From: Methylophaga sp.
GTDB taxonomy: Bacteria; Pseudomonadota; Gammaproteobacteria; Nitrosococcales; Methylophagaceae
Assembly: GCF_009711715.1 (NCBI RefSeq)
Contig: NZ_VENF01000007.1
Coordinates: 1 to 64,000 of the forward strand
Direction: 5' to 3'
DNA length: 64,000 nucleotides
Numbering within the stretch: position 1 is the stretch's first letter; the number at the start of each line of letters is the position of its first letter. This document shows positions 46,066-55,032 of the stretch, one piece after another. The notes beneath the pieces were generated by a model that saw only the letters and a list, made by a program, of their open reading frames with translations, ran no database searches and was not told the origin of the DNA. The position numbers were made by a program, and so were the translations under genes.

Positions 46066-46335
46066 TTAACCCCGGATCAGAATAGCATTCGGCGGCACAT
46101 GGTGACGAAGATCATAACAGTCTCCGGGCGGCGGTTGCTGTCCCGGTGGGCTGTCGGGATACCAGATCCGGCACTGGCCCGGCGGGGGCATGTGGCCTTC
46201 AGGGACATCATAGTGATGACCCTCGTCATAATAACGGTCTGATGAGTAGAGCGCATGTGTGGCGCAACCTGACAAAAGCAGCCACAGCCCGATGACCGCC
46301 CAGCGCCTGATTTGAGGGACTTCAGTGTGGACCAT
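46066..46335 (-). CDS. Small lipoprotein with PPPGxC repeats
   Basis: An 89-residue lipoprotein. The signal ends in the lipobox LLSGC, followed by ATHALYSSDRYYDEGHHYD and then two PPPG-x-C repeats (MPPPGQCRIWY and QPPPGDCYDLRH). Such proline-cysteine motifs recur in short envelope proteins of unknown role. The first residues after the lipid anchor resemble those of the lipoprotein at 46541-46837. Confidence 0.7.
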   Translation of the reverse strand: MVHTEVPQIRRWAVIGLWLLLSGCATHALYSSDRYYDEGHHYDVPEGHMPPPGQCRIWYPDSPPGQQPPPGDCYDLRHHVPPNAILIRG

Positions 46336-46361
46336 GACAGCGCATCACAGCGTGCAGAGTT

Positions 46362-46511
46362 TTACTGATGCCCAGGCGCATTTTCACTATTACCGGGGCC
46401 ATCAGGATCATGACCCGGCGGCTGTTTATGGTGAAGGTGACCATGACAGCCTGCTAGAGAGAATAAAGCCACCAGTACCGGCAGCATCATCGATTTTCTG
46501 AGCATTAGCAT
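46362..46511 (-). CDS. Very small histidine/proline-rich lipoprotein
   Basis: A 49-codon frame gives a signal peptide, MLMLRKSMMLPVLVALFSLA, a lipobox LAGC and a tail with HGHLHHKQPPGHDPDGPG, histidine-rich and possibly metal-binding. The second ATG (46505) has AGG at better spacing and may be the true start, giving 47 residues. It lies between two other short lipoprotein genes on the same strand, which supports its being real despite its size. Confidence 0.55.
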   Translation of the reverse strand: MLMLRKSMMLPVLVALFSLAGCHGHLHHKQPPGHDPDGPGNSENAPGHQ

Positions 46512-46540
46512 AACCTGTGTTGATTCTCATAAGTCTGACT

Positions 46541-46837
46541 CTAACATTTTCGATGGGCAAATTCATGTGAAGGAGTGTGAACTAATCGATTAAATTGGAT
46601 GCTTTGCACTTGAGCTGCCGCAGACAGATAAGCCTGCTCAAGATGACTATCCTGTTGCCAGCTGCGAGAAATGGCATCAAGCGAACGAAACTGCGGTGTG
46701 TCTGTTTTTGGCTTTTCATAGCGGTCGGATGACATCAGCACCCGGGTCGCGCAGCCTGAGGTGAGAGAAGAGAGCAGAGCCAGCGCTATGAAAGGCAAGA
46801 GTCTGTGAGAAAAGCGCTGCATCGTGGGCCTGAACAT
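46541..46837 (-). CDS. Small lipoprotein, paralogous at its N-terminus to the 46066-46335 protein
   Basis: A 98-residue lipoprotein with signal peptide and lipobox LTSGC, followed by ATRVLMSSDRYEKPKTD. The SGCAT-x2-L-x-SSDRY segment matches the neighbour at 46066-46335, while the remainder (FRSLDAISRSWQQDSHLEQAYLSAAAQ) does not. The ATG at 46837 has AGGAG seven bases upstream. Function unknown. Confidence 0.65.
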   Translation of the reverse strand: MFRPTMQRFSHRLLPFIALALLSSLTSGCATRVLMSSDRYEKPKTDTPQFRSLDAISRSWQQDSHLEQAYLSAAAQVQSIQFNRLVHTPSHEFAHRKC

Positions 46838-46936
46838 AGTTTGCTCCTGGAAAGGGTTTCTGACGATGCTATATCAAACAGATAAAGATTGCGCTAGGGA
46901 GGCGATATTATTTCCTGTGATCTATAAATGTCTGGA

Positions 46937-47269
46937 TCAATAAGCCTTGGGACCCAGCATGATAATCAGCATGCCCGTCAAAATCACCGCCACGCCAAGC
47001 CAGTCGCTAAAACTCGGCCGTATCCCATCGACAGCCCATAACCAGATTAGCGCGACGCTGACATAAACGCCGCCGTAGCCCGCATAAACACGGCCGGCAG
47101 CGTGTGGGTGCAGCGTTAACAGCCAGGCAAAAACGGCCAGACTGATAGCGGCCGGTAGCAGCAGCCAGACGGAATAGTCCTGTTTCAGCCACAAATAGGG
47201 CAGGTAGCAGCCAATAATTTCTGCCAGGGCGGTCAGAATAAAGAGCGCAAAAACGCGGAAAATTTCCAT
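46937..47269 (-). CDS. ynfA: UPF0060/YnfA-family membrane protein
   Basis: A 110-residue protein with four membrane helices in the YnfA/UPF0060 pattern: [36 protein letters not shown] and [19 protein letters not shown]. The family is SMR-like in topology, and some members have been linked to efflux. The ATG at 47269 begins [12 protein letters not shown]; longer starts add a hydrophilic stretch not seen in the family. Confidence 0.9.
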   Translation of the reverse strand: MEIFRVFALFILTALAEIIGCYLPYLWLKQDYSVWLLLPAAISLAVFAWLLTLHPHAAGRVYAGYGGVYVSVALIWLWAVDGIRPSFSDWLGVAVILTGMLIIMLGPKAY

Positions 47270-47369
47270 TCTGGAAAAGGACTCATTATTTGACAGGTTC
47301 AGGCCGGGCGCCCGTTGAATCTGACTGCGGCACACTCAGTGCCGCAGCCATTTCAGGGCAGCTCAGCTT

Positions 47370-47777
47370 TTACAGCGACTGATGACGCCTGTTTTTACAC
47401 AGGCAATCCACACTCCAGGAACCACCGCCGGCAAACACAAAATAAAGGAACACAAAGCTGAACATTGCTGCCAGCTCACCGCCGTTATTTAAAGGCCAGA
47501 ACCCCTGTGGTGCGTGTACCAGGAAATAAGCCACTGCCATCTGACCGGACAGAATAAAGGCAACTGGGCGGGTAAACAGGCCAATCAGCAGCAAAAAGCC
47601 GCCGACGACTTCCAGTACACCGGCGGCACCGGAGAGTGAAAACAGCTCAAAAGGGTAGCGCTGTTCAGCCGGGAAACCGAACATTTTCTGGGTGCCATGA
47701 GCCATAAACAAAAAAGCGGAAATAATGCGGACGAGACTCAGAACGCGAGGTCTCCAGGCGGTGAGGAAATTATCCAT
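47370..47777 (-). CDS. DoxX-family membrane protein
   Basis: A 135-residue four-helix protein. DoxX-family blocks are RIISAFLFMAHGTQKMFGFP, GAAGVLEVVGGFLLLIGLFTRP and AYFLVHAPQGFWPLNNGGELA. Family members are linked to thiosulfate:quinone oxidation in some archaea and to oxidative stress in others; no specific role can be assigned. A consensus AAGGAGACAACA ribosome site precedes the ATG. Confidence 0.88.
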   Translation of the reverse strand: MDNFLTAWRPRVLSLVRIISAFLFMAHGTQKMFGFPAEQRYPFELFSLSGAAGVLEVVGGFLLLIGLFTRPVAFILSGQMAVAYFLVHAPQGFWPLNNGGELAAMFSFVFLYFVFAGGGSWSVDCLCKNRRHQSL

Positions 47778-47824
47778 TGTTGTCTCCTTGTACGTGAGTT
47801 GGGGCTTGTTATTAATTATTTATT

Positions 47825-49147
47825 TTATGCCTGTGCTTCACGCATAAGATAAGCCGAAGCCATTGAGGCAAAGCTCATCAACGCGAACACTGCCAGCACA
47901 ACAACTTCACCATAAAGGCTGGCAATGATGCTGAACAGGCTGGTCAGCATCAGAATAATGCCGATGATAGTATTGGACAGGGCGGTGTAAATCGCTCTTT
48001 TGTCCTGATCGGCAATATCGACCAGGTGAACTGACCGTCCCAGCCGAACCCCACCATAGGCAATCATCAGACTAAATAATAAAAAAGGCAAAAGCCAGGG
48101 AAGACTCAACCAGTTGCCCTGTGACGCGATAACGGTGAGAGTCAAAGATACACCGCCGCCTAGGCCGGCGAGCAACAGCACCTTGCGGCTGGAGCGATCT
48201 GACAGTCGGCCCCAAACATAACTGCTGAGCAGACTGGCCACGGACGATGCCAGAAGCAGCCAGCCCAGCCCAGTTATGCTCTCTTGCATTGATTCCGCTT
48301 TCAAAGCCAGCATAAAAGGCGGAGCAAGGGCTGTTGAAACCAGTAGCGAGCGGGTGATGATAAACAGTCTCAGCTCACGGTCATCAATGAGATAGCGCAG
48401 ATTCTCTCTGGCGACAGTTACCGGGTTGGCACCGCCTTCGGTGGCACCTTCAGTCTCTTTCAGCGTTGAAAACACCAAAGCCGCCGCCAGCCAGAACAGG
48501 GCAGCCAGGCACAGGCCGATAATGACAATGTTGATTTTATCGAACAGCCCCGAAGCAATCAGCGCGGCATAAGCGATAGTCATCGCCGCCGCCACTGTGG
48601 CAGCTGAACCGGTGGCCGTGCCACGACGGGTTTTGCCAACCGTTTTGCCCAGTACATCTTTGTAGGAAACAGAACAGATACTTCTGGATAAGGCGAGGAG
48701 GGTAAGCAGGCTGATAATCATCCAGCCCAGTGTCGCGCCTTCCAGGGTCAAGGCGGCAACGGCCATGCCCACGGCACATAAACCCTGGAGGAAACTGCCC
48801 AGTGCCCAGGCATATTTTCTCAGTGGCAGGGAGCGCACCCGGCCGGCAATAAACAGCTGTGGCAACAGTGCCCCGGCTTCTCTTATCGGTACTAACAGGC
48901 CGACAAACTGTGAAGCACCGAGGGTGGTCAGTATCCAGCTCAGAATCAGCTTGGGATTAATCAGCGCATCGGCGGTTTTGGACAGTGACAGCGATAAAAC
49001 ATGGGTACTGAAATTGCGCGGTTGCTCATCGCAGAGGGGTTCCGGGATATCACGACAGACCCGGCCGTCATCCTCGGCGGTCAGCAGATCATAAGCTGCT
49101 TTAGCCGCATTGCCAGTCAATGTTTCGGCCGTTTTTGGCTCGCTCAT
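47825..49147 (-). CDS. MFS transporter
   Basis: A 440-residue membrane protein with about ten to twelve helices. The MFS loop 2-3-like and 8-9-like signatures appear as GRVRSLPLRKYAWALG and YVWGRLSDRSSRKVLLL. An unusually long, soluble N-terminus of about 65 residues (AAYDLLTAEDDGRVCRDIPE) precedes the first helix. Substrate unknown. The downstream half carries RLGRSVHLVDIADQDKRAIYTALSNT, typical of a branch of uncharacterised exporters. It follows the DUF6524 gene by 18 bp. Confidence 0.8.
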   Translation of the reverse strand: MSEPKTAETLTGNAAKAAYDLLTAEDDGRVCRDIPEPLCDEQPRNFSTHVLSLSLSKTADALINPKLILSWILTTLGASQFVGLLVPIREAGALLPQLFIAGRVRSLPLRKYAWALGSFLQGLCAVGMAVAALTLEGATLGWMIISLLTLLALSRSICSVSYKDVLGKTVGKTRRGTATGSAATVAAAMTIAYAALIASGLFDKINIVIIGLCLAALFWLAAALVFSTLKETEGATEGGANPVTVARENLRYLIDDRELRLFIITRSLLVSTALAPPFMLALKAESMQESITGLGWLLLASSVASLLSSYVWGRLSDRSSRKVLLLAGLGGGVSLTLTVIASQGNWLSLPWLLPFLLFSLMIAYGGVRLGRSVHLVDIADQDKRAIYTALSNTIIGIILMLTSLFSIIASLYGEVVVLAVFALMSFASMASAYLMREAQA

Positions 49148-49165
49148 ATGGTGCCAGGTATCAGG

Positions 49166-49594
49166 CTATTCATCGACATCGTCCATATCGGCCTGGCCGG
49201 ACAAGCGCCGACGGATATGCGACCAGCTCATGCCCACCGCCAGCACGGCAGACAGCAGGAATAAGACGATATAGCTGAACACCGAGACATTATTAAGGCC
49301 CAGCAGTCCCAGATCGACCAGCCACCAGATAATAATGGCGAAAAAGGCAACTGCCAGTAACAGACCGAAGCCCCCCAGTGAACGGAAGGTGGCACGCAGA
49401 TAAATCGTCCAGCCAATCAGCAGCACGACGGAGACCAGGGCAAAAGGCGGGTTCATGATAGTGCCTTCACCGAAAATGGCATGTTTGGCCCAGTGGTAAT
49501 AACTCAGTCCATTGGGGTTATAGGTCAGAAAGACCATTACCAGCGCAAAAATAAAGCGCCACATAAAGCCTTGTGAATCAAACTGCCGAGCCAT
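49166..49594 (-). CDS. DUF6524-type membrane protein
   Basis: A 142-residue protein with four membrane helices: FIFALVMVFLTYNPNGLSYYHW, LVSVVLLIGWTIYLRATFRSLGG, LLLAVAFFAIIIWWLVDLGLLG and SYIVLFLLSAVLAVGMSWSHIRRRLSG, ending in an acidic tail. This matches an uncharacterised bacterial family. The ATG at 49594 (MARQFDSQGF) is preferred. It lies upstream of the MFS gene in the same direction. Confidence 0.75.
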   Translation of the reverse strand: MARQFDSQGFMWRFIFALVMVFLTYNPNGLSYYHWAKHAIFGEGTIMNPPFALVSVVLLIGWTIYLRATFRSLGGFGLLLAVAFFAIIIWWLVDLGLLGLNNVSVFSYIVLFLLSAVLAVGMSWSHIRRRLSGQADMDDVDE

Positions 49595-49712
49595 ACCCAA
49601 TCCTTTTATCGTTTTTGTAATGTCGGGACATCATAGCTTTTGTCAGCTTATTAGCAAAACCAGTCTGGTTGAAGCAGATGCCATGAAATATCGTTGTTTC
49701 TGATGATGCGTT

Positions 49713-49988
49713 TTATCGAATTTGAAAATCTCCGAATTCGCCGGTGGCCACTTCCTCAGTCATATCAATATGGCTGACCCTGGCAAAGCGAGGACCTTGA
49801 GCAGCCCAGTCTGTCATCTTTTGCAGTTTGTCTGGGGGGCCCTCGATGACCATTTCAACGCGACCGTCACTGAGATTTCTGACCCAACCCGCCAGAGCCA
49901 GCTGCTGTGCCTTTTCATAAGCTGACATGCGGTAGCTCACGCCCTGTACGCGTCCACTGATTATGAGAATGTAGCGCTTGTTTTCCAT
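49713..49988 (-). CDS. acyP: Acylphosphatase
   Basis: A 91-residue acylphosphatase that hydrolyses acyl phosphates such as carbamoyl phosphate and 1,3-bisphosphoglycerate. The phosphate-binding loop GRVQGVSYR with the catalytic arginine and the catalytic asparagine in WVRNLSDGRVE are present. The protein is of normal length and single-domain. Confidence 0.95.
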   Translation of the reverse strand: MENKRYILIISGRVQGVSYRMSAYEKAQQLALAGWVRNLSDGRVEMVIEGPPDKLQKMTDWAAQGPRFARVSHIDMTEEVATGEFGDFQIR

Positions 49989-50372
49989 TTAACTAAATAA
50001 TAAAGGAGGTTTATTGTTGAAAGACAATTCACTCTGAATCAGAAAGTACCATGATCAGGACAGTTTTTAAAAAATGCTTTCAGTCTGATGAATAGTCCAT
50101 CAAGCCAGCGGAACATGAGCCATGTTGTTGCAACTATCAAAGCAAGCGGTGAAATGCCTGAAAAATTTGAAATAGCCGATAGAAGACCCCAGGCTGATTT
50201 ATGCGATTCTGGTTATCACTATTACCTGCCGGGCACTAGAGGCTGAAAAGTCAAACAGCTCCGGTGCTGATTCTAGAGATGTCGGTACTTGTGCTGCACA
50301 CAGATCATGTTCGACATTTAATCGAGGCGGTTCATAAACGGTTAATGTAATAAGCAATAATGGGAGCAGCTG
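49989..50372. other. Intergenic region without recognised gene
   Basis: This 384-bp stretch separates divergent acyP and the persulfide dioxygenase gene. No sustained coding frame, RNA gene or terminator is evident. It must hold both promoters. The end before 50373 has a GGGAG ribosome site but no clear -35/-10 pair. A short inverted repeat, ATTGT-TGAAAG-ACAAT, lies near 50020 on the acyP side. Confidence 0.4.
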
Positions 50373-51722
50373 ATGCTACTGGAAAAAATCAAAACTCCAG
50401 GCCTGGCGCATCTTTCCTACTTGCTGGGAGCGGGTGGTCAGGCGGCGGTCATTGATCCTCGCCGCGATTGTGACGTCTATCTTGAGATAGCGCGGGCCGA
50501 GGGCATGGAAATTACGCATATTTTTGAAACCCACCGCAATGAAGATCTGGTGTCGGGGGCGCCTGTTCTGGCACAGATGACTGGTGCCAAGGTGCTGCAT
50601 GGCCCCGATACAGAAAAGCCGATCCGTTATGCCGAAACTGCACGCGACGGTGACAGTTTCAGTATCGGCCAGCTTGAAATCCGTGTTTTGGAGACGCCGG
50701 GCCATACCGATGACCATCTGGCCTTTGCCGTTTTCGATAGCGCCTATCCGGAAAAGGCGGTGGGCGTGTTTACCGGTGATGCACTGTTTATTGGTGATGT
50801 CGGACGAACTGATTTTTATCCTGATCGTGCCGAGGAAGTAGCGGGGCTGCTTTACGATTCCCTGCGAAAAATACTGGCGCTTGGGGACCAGGCAATCGTT
50901 TACCCGGCTCATGGTGCGGGCTCAGTGTGTGGCGACGGTATGGCGGAACGCGAATTTTCCACGCTCGGTCACGAGCGGAACAACAATCCGCGTCTTCAAA
51001 TTACTGACAAAGATGAGTTTATTCGTTTCAAGGTCAACGAAAACCACTACCAGCCGCCCTATTTCCGGCTGATGGAACGGTTGAACATGGAAGGCGGCGA
51101 ACCGCCACCACGTCAACGGTGTCCACGCAGGCTAACGCTTCAGCAAGTGAAATCATCAATGGCGGATATGCTTGTTGATGTGCGCGAACCGATGGCCTAT
51201 GCCGCGGGTCATCTGCCCGGTGCTATCAGTCTGCCGGTGTCAATGATCCCGGCTTTTGCCGGCTGGTTTATCGACGAGGGGGCGCGCATCGTTTTACTGG
51301 CCTCGGACCAAAGCCAGCTTGAATCTGCCATGACGCATCTCATGCGGATCGCGCTGGACAATGTGGAGGGGGGCTATGTTGGTATTGTCCCCGCCGCCGC
51401 GCAGGGCGTACATATGGAGATGACCCCGATGATCGGCACCGAGGAAGTAAAGCAACGCCTCGCGGGCGCGAATAACTGGACCTTGCTGGATGTGCGCGCT
51501 GCCGATGAACGGTCTGAGAGCGCGATTGAGGGCTCACAACACATATATATCGGTCATCTCAATGAGCGGTGGTGTGAGCTTGACAAGCATCGCCGTTATA
51601 CGCTGATGTGTGCGAGCGGTATCCGTGCGACAGTGGCTGCCGGTTGGCTTGCCGGCAAGGGATTCGACAAGGTCGATATTTATCTTGGCTCCATGGGCGC
51701 CTGGAAAGCGGCGCAGGAATGA
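50373..51722 (+). CDS. Persulfide dioxygenase-rhodanese fusion (Blh/CstB-like)
   Basis: A 449-residue fusion. The N-terminal metallo-beta-lactamase part (1-250) has the mono-iron ligands of ETHE1-type persulfide dioxygenases: first His in ETHRNEDLVSG, second in ETPGHTDDH and the Asp in FTGDALFIGDVG. The usual HxHxDH is degenerate (HRNEDL), as expected for one-metal enzymes. A first rhodanese domain (about 260-345) lacks the catalytic Cys (VLLASDQSQ). The second (about 350-449) has it in LMCASGIR. It should oxidise glutathione or other persulfides to sulfite and transfer sulfane sulfur. Base usage looks more GC-rich than that of neighbours, suggesting transfer. Confidence 0.85.
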   Translation: MLLEKIKTPGLAHLSYLLGAGGQAAVIDPRRDCDVYLEIARAEGMEITHIFETHRNEDLVSGAPVLAQMTGAKVLHGPDTEKPIRYAETARDGDSFSIGQLEIRVLETPGHTDDHLAFAVFDSAYPEKAVGVFTGDALFIGDVGRTDFYPDRAEEVAGLLYDSLRKILALGDQAIVYPAHGAGSVCGDGMAEREFSTLGHERNNNPRLQITDKDEFIRFKVNENHYQPPYFRLMERLNMEGGEPPPRQRCPRRLTLQQVKSSMADMLVDVREPMAYAAGHLPGAISLPVSMIPAFAGWFIDEGARIVLLASDQSQLESAMTHLMRIALDNVEGGYVGIVPAAAQGVHMEMTPMIGTEEVKQRLAGANNWTLLDVRAADERSESAIEGSQHIYIGHLNERWCELDKHRRYTLMCASGIRATVAAGWLAGKGFDKVDIYLGSMGAWKAAQE

Positions 51723-51872
51723 AGTTGTATTATTTACTCGAACACCATTAAACATAGCCGGAAAGTCTGCTTAATGACGCTGCAATCTGCCTGACATTGT
51801 CAGGCAGGTGTTAATAACTCATTGATAAAAGGAATTATGGACGTGTTCCTGCTGCCAGTGCCTGAGGTGGAA

Positions 51873-53450
51873 TTATTCCCACTCTATCGTGGCGGGTGGC
51901 TTACCGGAAATATCGTAGACCACCCGTGAAATTCCGGTTGTTTCGTTGATAATGCGACGTGAAACCAGATCCAGAAAGTCGTAGGGCAGATTGGCCCAGC
52001 GTGCGGTCATGAAATCAATGGTTTCCACGGCGCGCAGCGAAACCACATAATCATAACGGCGGCCATCGCCCATGACACCGACAGATTTGACCGGCAGAAA
52101 CACAGCAAAGGCCTGGCTGGTTTTATCGTACAGATCGTGGCGGCGCAGTTCTTCAATAAAGATATGGTCGGCTTTACGCAACAGATCGGCATAGTCTTTT
52201 TTGACTTCACCCAGTATACGCACGCCCAGACCCGGCCCCGGGAAAGGGTGACGGTAAACCATATCACTGGGCAGGCCCAGCTCAACCCCGAGTTTACGCA
52301 CTTCATCCTTGAACAGCTCACGCAATGGTTCGATCAGCTTGAGGTTCATTTCCTCCGGCAGGCCACCCACGTTGTGGTGGGTTTTGATGACATGCGCTTT
52401 ACCGGTCTTGGAGGCGGCTGATTCGATAACATCAGGGTAAATGGTGCCCTGTGCCAGCCATTTGACCTTGGGCAGTCTGCTGGCTTCTTCATCGAAAACT
52501 TCGACAAATTTGTTACCGATAATTTTGCGCTTCTGTTCCGGATCATCGACACCGGCCAGTGCGTCGAGAAAGCGATCTTCGGCATCAGCACGAATCACCC
52601 GGATGCCCATATGTTTGGCAAACATCGCCATGACCTGGTCGCCTTCATGCTGGCGTAGCAGGCCGTTATCGACAAAGACACAGGTCAGCTGATCGCCAAT
52701 GGCTTTATGCAGCAGCGCGGCAACCACAGAAGAGTCGACACCACCAGACAGGCCCAGCAGCACTTCATCATCACCGACCTGTTCACGGATAGCCGTGATG
52801 TGATCATCAATAATATTGGCGGGCGTCCACAGGGTTTCACAGCCACAGATTTCAACCAGGAAGCGCTCAATCATGCGCTGGCCCTGTGTGGTGTGGGTAA
52901 CTTCGGGATGGAATTGCACGCCATAAAAATGGCGGCTTTCGTCGGCCATGCCGGCGATTGGGGCGCTATCGGTACTGGCGATGACTTTGAAACCTTCCGG
53001 CAGTTCGGCAACGCGGTCACCGTGGCTCATCCAGACATCGAGCATGCCCCAGCCTTCTTCGGTGGTGTGGTCTTCGATATCACGCAGAAACTGAGAATGA
53101 CCACGGGCGCGGATCTGGGCATAGCCGAATTCACGGTGCGATGAGGATTCAACCTTACCCCCCAGCTGAGTCGCCATGGTCTGCATGCCATAGCAAATGC
53201 CCAGTACCGGCAGACCCAGTTCGAAGACGCAATGCGGCGCACTGGGCGCGGCCTCACCAATGGTGGAGTCTGGGCCGCCGGAGAGAATGATGCCTTTGGG
53301 GTTAAATTCACGGATCTCGGCTTCACTGATTTCCGGGTTACGCAGTTCACAGTAAACCCCGGCTTCACGGATACGGCGCGCGATAAGCTGGGTGTACTGG
53401 GAGCCGAAATCCAGAATAAGAATGCGATGATCGTGAATATTGCTGGTCAT
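51873..53450 (-). CDS. guaA: GMP synthase (glutamine-hydrolysing)
   Basis: A 525-residue two-domain enzyme converting XMP to GMP. The class I glutamine amidotransferase domain has the catalytic Cys in [10 protein letters not shown] and the His/Glu pair in [10 protein letters not shown]. The ATP pyrophosphatase domain has the PP-loop [10 protein letters not shown], and the C-terminal dimerisation domain ends in [10 protein letters not shown]. It is downstream of guaB with an intrinsic hairpin between them. Confidence 0.97.
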   Translation of the reverse strand: MTSNIHDHRILILDFGSQYTQLIARRIREAGVYCELRNPEISEAEIREFNPKGIILSGGPDSTIGEAAPSAPHCVFELGLPVLGICYGMQTMATQLGGKVESSSHREFGYAQIRARGHSQFLRDIEDHTTEEGWGMLDVWMSHGDRVAELPEGFKVIASTDSAPIAGMADESRHFYGVQFHPEVTHTTQGQRMIERFLVEICGCETLWTPANIIDDHITAIREQVGDDEVLLGLSGGVDSSVVAALLHKAIGDQLTCVFVDNGLLRQHEGDQVMAMFAKHMGIRVIRADAEDRFLDALAGVDDPEQKRKIIGNKFVEVFDEEASRLPKVKWLAQGTIYPDVIESAASKTGKAHVIKTHHNVGGLPEEMNLKLIEPLRELFKDEVRKLGVELGLPSDMVYRHPFPGPGLGVRILGEVKKDYADLLRKADHIFIEELRRHDLYDKTSQAFAVFLPVKSVGVMGDGRRYDYVVSLRAVETIDFMTARWANLPYDFLDLVSRRIINETTGISRVVYDISGKPPATIEWE

Positions 53451-53471
53451 TGAGATCTCTTCAAATCAAAT

Positions 53472-53505
53472 AAAAAACCACTGCCCCGGACAGGGGCAGT
53501 GGTTT
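53472..53505 (-). terminator. Hairpin terminator between guaB and guaA
   Basis: CCACTGCCCC-N5-GGGGCAGTGG followed by six T on the minus strand is a strong intrinsic terminator. Because both genes run leftward, it should lower guaA transcription relative to guaB or end a guaB-only transcript. Confidence 0.88.
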
Positions 53506-53511
53506 GCAAGC

Positions 53512-54975
53512 TTAGTTAAGACGGTAGTTTGGCGCTTCTTTGATGATGGTCACGTCATGGACGTGGCTTTCGCTCATACCGGCTGAGGTGACTTTTACGA
53601 ACTGCGGTTTGGTGCGCATTTCTTCAATAGTCGCAGAACCGGTGTAGCCCATGCTGGCACGGATACCCCCCACCAGTTGGTGAACCACGGCGCCCAGACT
53701 GCCTTTGAATGGCACACGGCCTTCAATGCCTTCCGGTACCAGTTTGTCGGCTTCGTTGGATTCCTGGAAGTAACGATCACTGGAACCCTGCTTCTGTGAC
53801 ATTGCACCCAGTGAGCCCATACCGCGGTAGGATTTGTAAGCCCGGCCCTGATACAGTTCGACCTCACCCGGAGCTTCTTCAGTACCGGCAAACATGCCGC
53901 CAATCATGATGCTGTGCGCACCGGCAACCAGTGCCTTGGCGATATCACCGGAGAAGCGGATACCACCGTCGGCAATCAGCGGCACACCGGTCCCTTCAAG
54001 GGCAGCGGCGACATTGCTGATCGCACTGATTTGCGGTACGCCGACACCGGCGACAATGCGGGTGGTACAAATCGAACCGGGACCGATACCGACTTTGACC
54101 GCGTCTGCGCCGGATTCAACCAGTGCCAGTGCGGCTTCGGCGGTAGCGATATTACCGCCAATGACCTGTACCTGCGGGAAATTTTGCTTGACCCATTTGA
54201 CCTGGTCCAGCACGCCCTGTGAATGACCGTGGGCGGTATCGACCACGATAACGTCCACACCGGCAGCGGCCAGTGCTTCAACACGGGCCTGGCTTTCAGC
54301 GCCGATACCGACGGCGGCACCGACACGCAGACGTTCCTGATCGTCTTTAGAGGCCAGCGGATTATCCGTTTGTTTCTGGATATCCTTGACCGTGATCATG
54401 CCTGTCAGATGGAAGTTATCATCCACCACCAGGACTTTTTCGATACGGTTGGTATGCAGCAGGTTCAGGACTTCTTCGCGGGAGGCATCTTCCTTGACCG
54501 TAACCAGCTTGTCCTTCTGGGTCATGATGGAAGAAACCGGGTTGTCGTAATGGGTTTCAAAACGCAGATCACGACTGGTGACGATACCGACCAGGTCGAC
54601 ACCATCGACGACAGGCACGCCGGAAATGTTGTGAGTACGGGTCAGGTCGACAACTTCACCGATGGTGGTGGTAGGACTGACAGTAATCGGATCACGCACA
54701 ACACCGCTTTCGAATTTTTTGACCTTACGCACTTCATCGGCCTGTTGCTCGATGGTCATGTTTTTGTGCAGAATACCCAAGCCGCCTTCCTGCGCCATAG
54801 CAATGGCCAGACGGCCTTCGGTGACAGTATCCATCGCCGCCGACAGCAGCGGGATGTTAATCGTGATATCACGGGTCAATTTTGTCGCCAGATTGACATC
54901 ACGCGGGAGGACGTTTGAATAGGCCGGGACCAGCAAAACGTCATCAAACGTCAGAGCTTCTTGAGCAATTCTCAT
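53512..54975 (-). CDS. guaB: Inosine-5'-monophosphate dehydrogenase
   Basis: A 487-residue TIM-barrel enzyme that oxidises IMP to XMP. Two CBS domains (about 95-205) are inserted in the barrel. The catalytic loop is [20 protein letters not shown] with the active-site Cys, and the flap contains [22 protein letters not shown]. It starts directly opposite xseA, a classic gammaproteobacterial arrangement. Confidence 0.97.
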   Translation of the reverse strand: MRIAQEALTFDDVLLVPAYSNVLPRDVNLATKLTRDITINIPLLSAAMDTVTEGRLAIAMAQEGGLGILHKNMTIEQQADEVRKVKKFESGVVRDPITVSPTTTIGEVVDLTRTHNISGVPVVDGVDLVGIVTSRDLRFETHYDNPVSSIMTQKDKLVTVKEDASREEVLNLLHTNRIEKVLVVDDNFHLTGMITVKDIQKQTDNPLASKDDQERLRVGAAVGIGAESQARVEALAAAGVDVIVVDTAHGHSQGVLDQVKWVKQNFPQVQVIGGNIATAEAALALVESGADAVKVGIGPGSICTTRIVAGVGVPQISAISNVAAALEGTGVPLIADGGIRFSGDIAKALVAGAHSIMIGGMFAGTEEAPGEVELYQGRAYKSYRGMGSLGAMSQKQGSSDRYFQESNEADKLVPEGIEGRVPFKGSLGAVVHQLVGGIRASMGYTGSATIEEMRTKPQFVKVTSAGMSESHVHDVTIIKEAPNYRLN

Positions 54976-55032
54976 CGGGCTTGTTCCTGAAATTAGCTGT
55001 AATATGATCCTGCAATTATATCAGGAAAATCA

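Noticed and set aside
53914..54918. Long open frames on the plus strand opposite guaB (102 and 231 codons)
   Set aside because: They lie entirely antisense to a highly conserved gene and give no recognisable protein.
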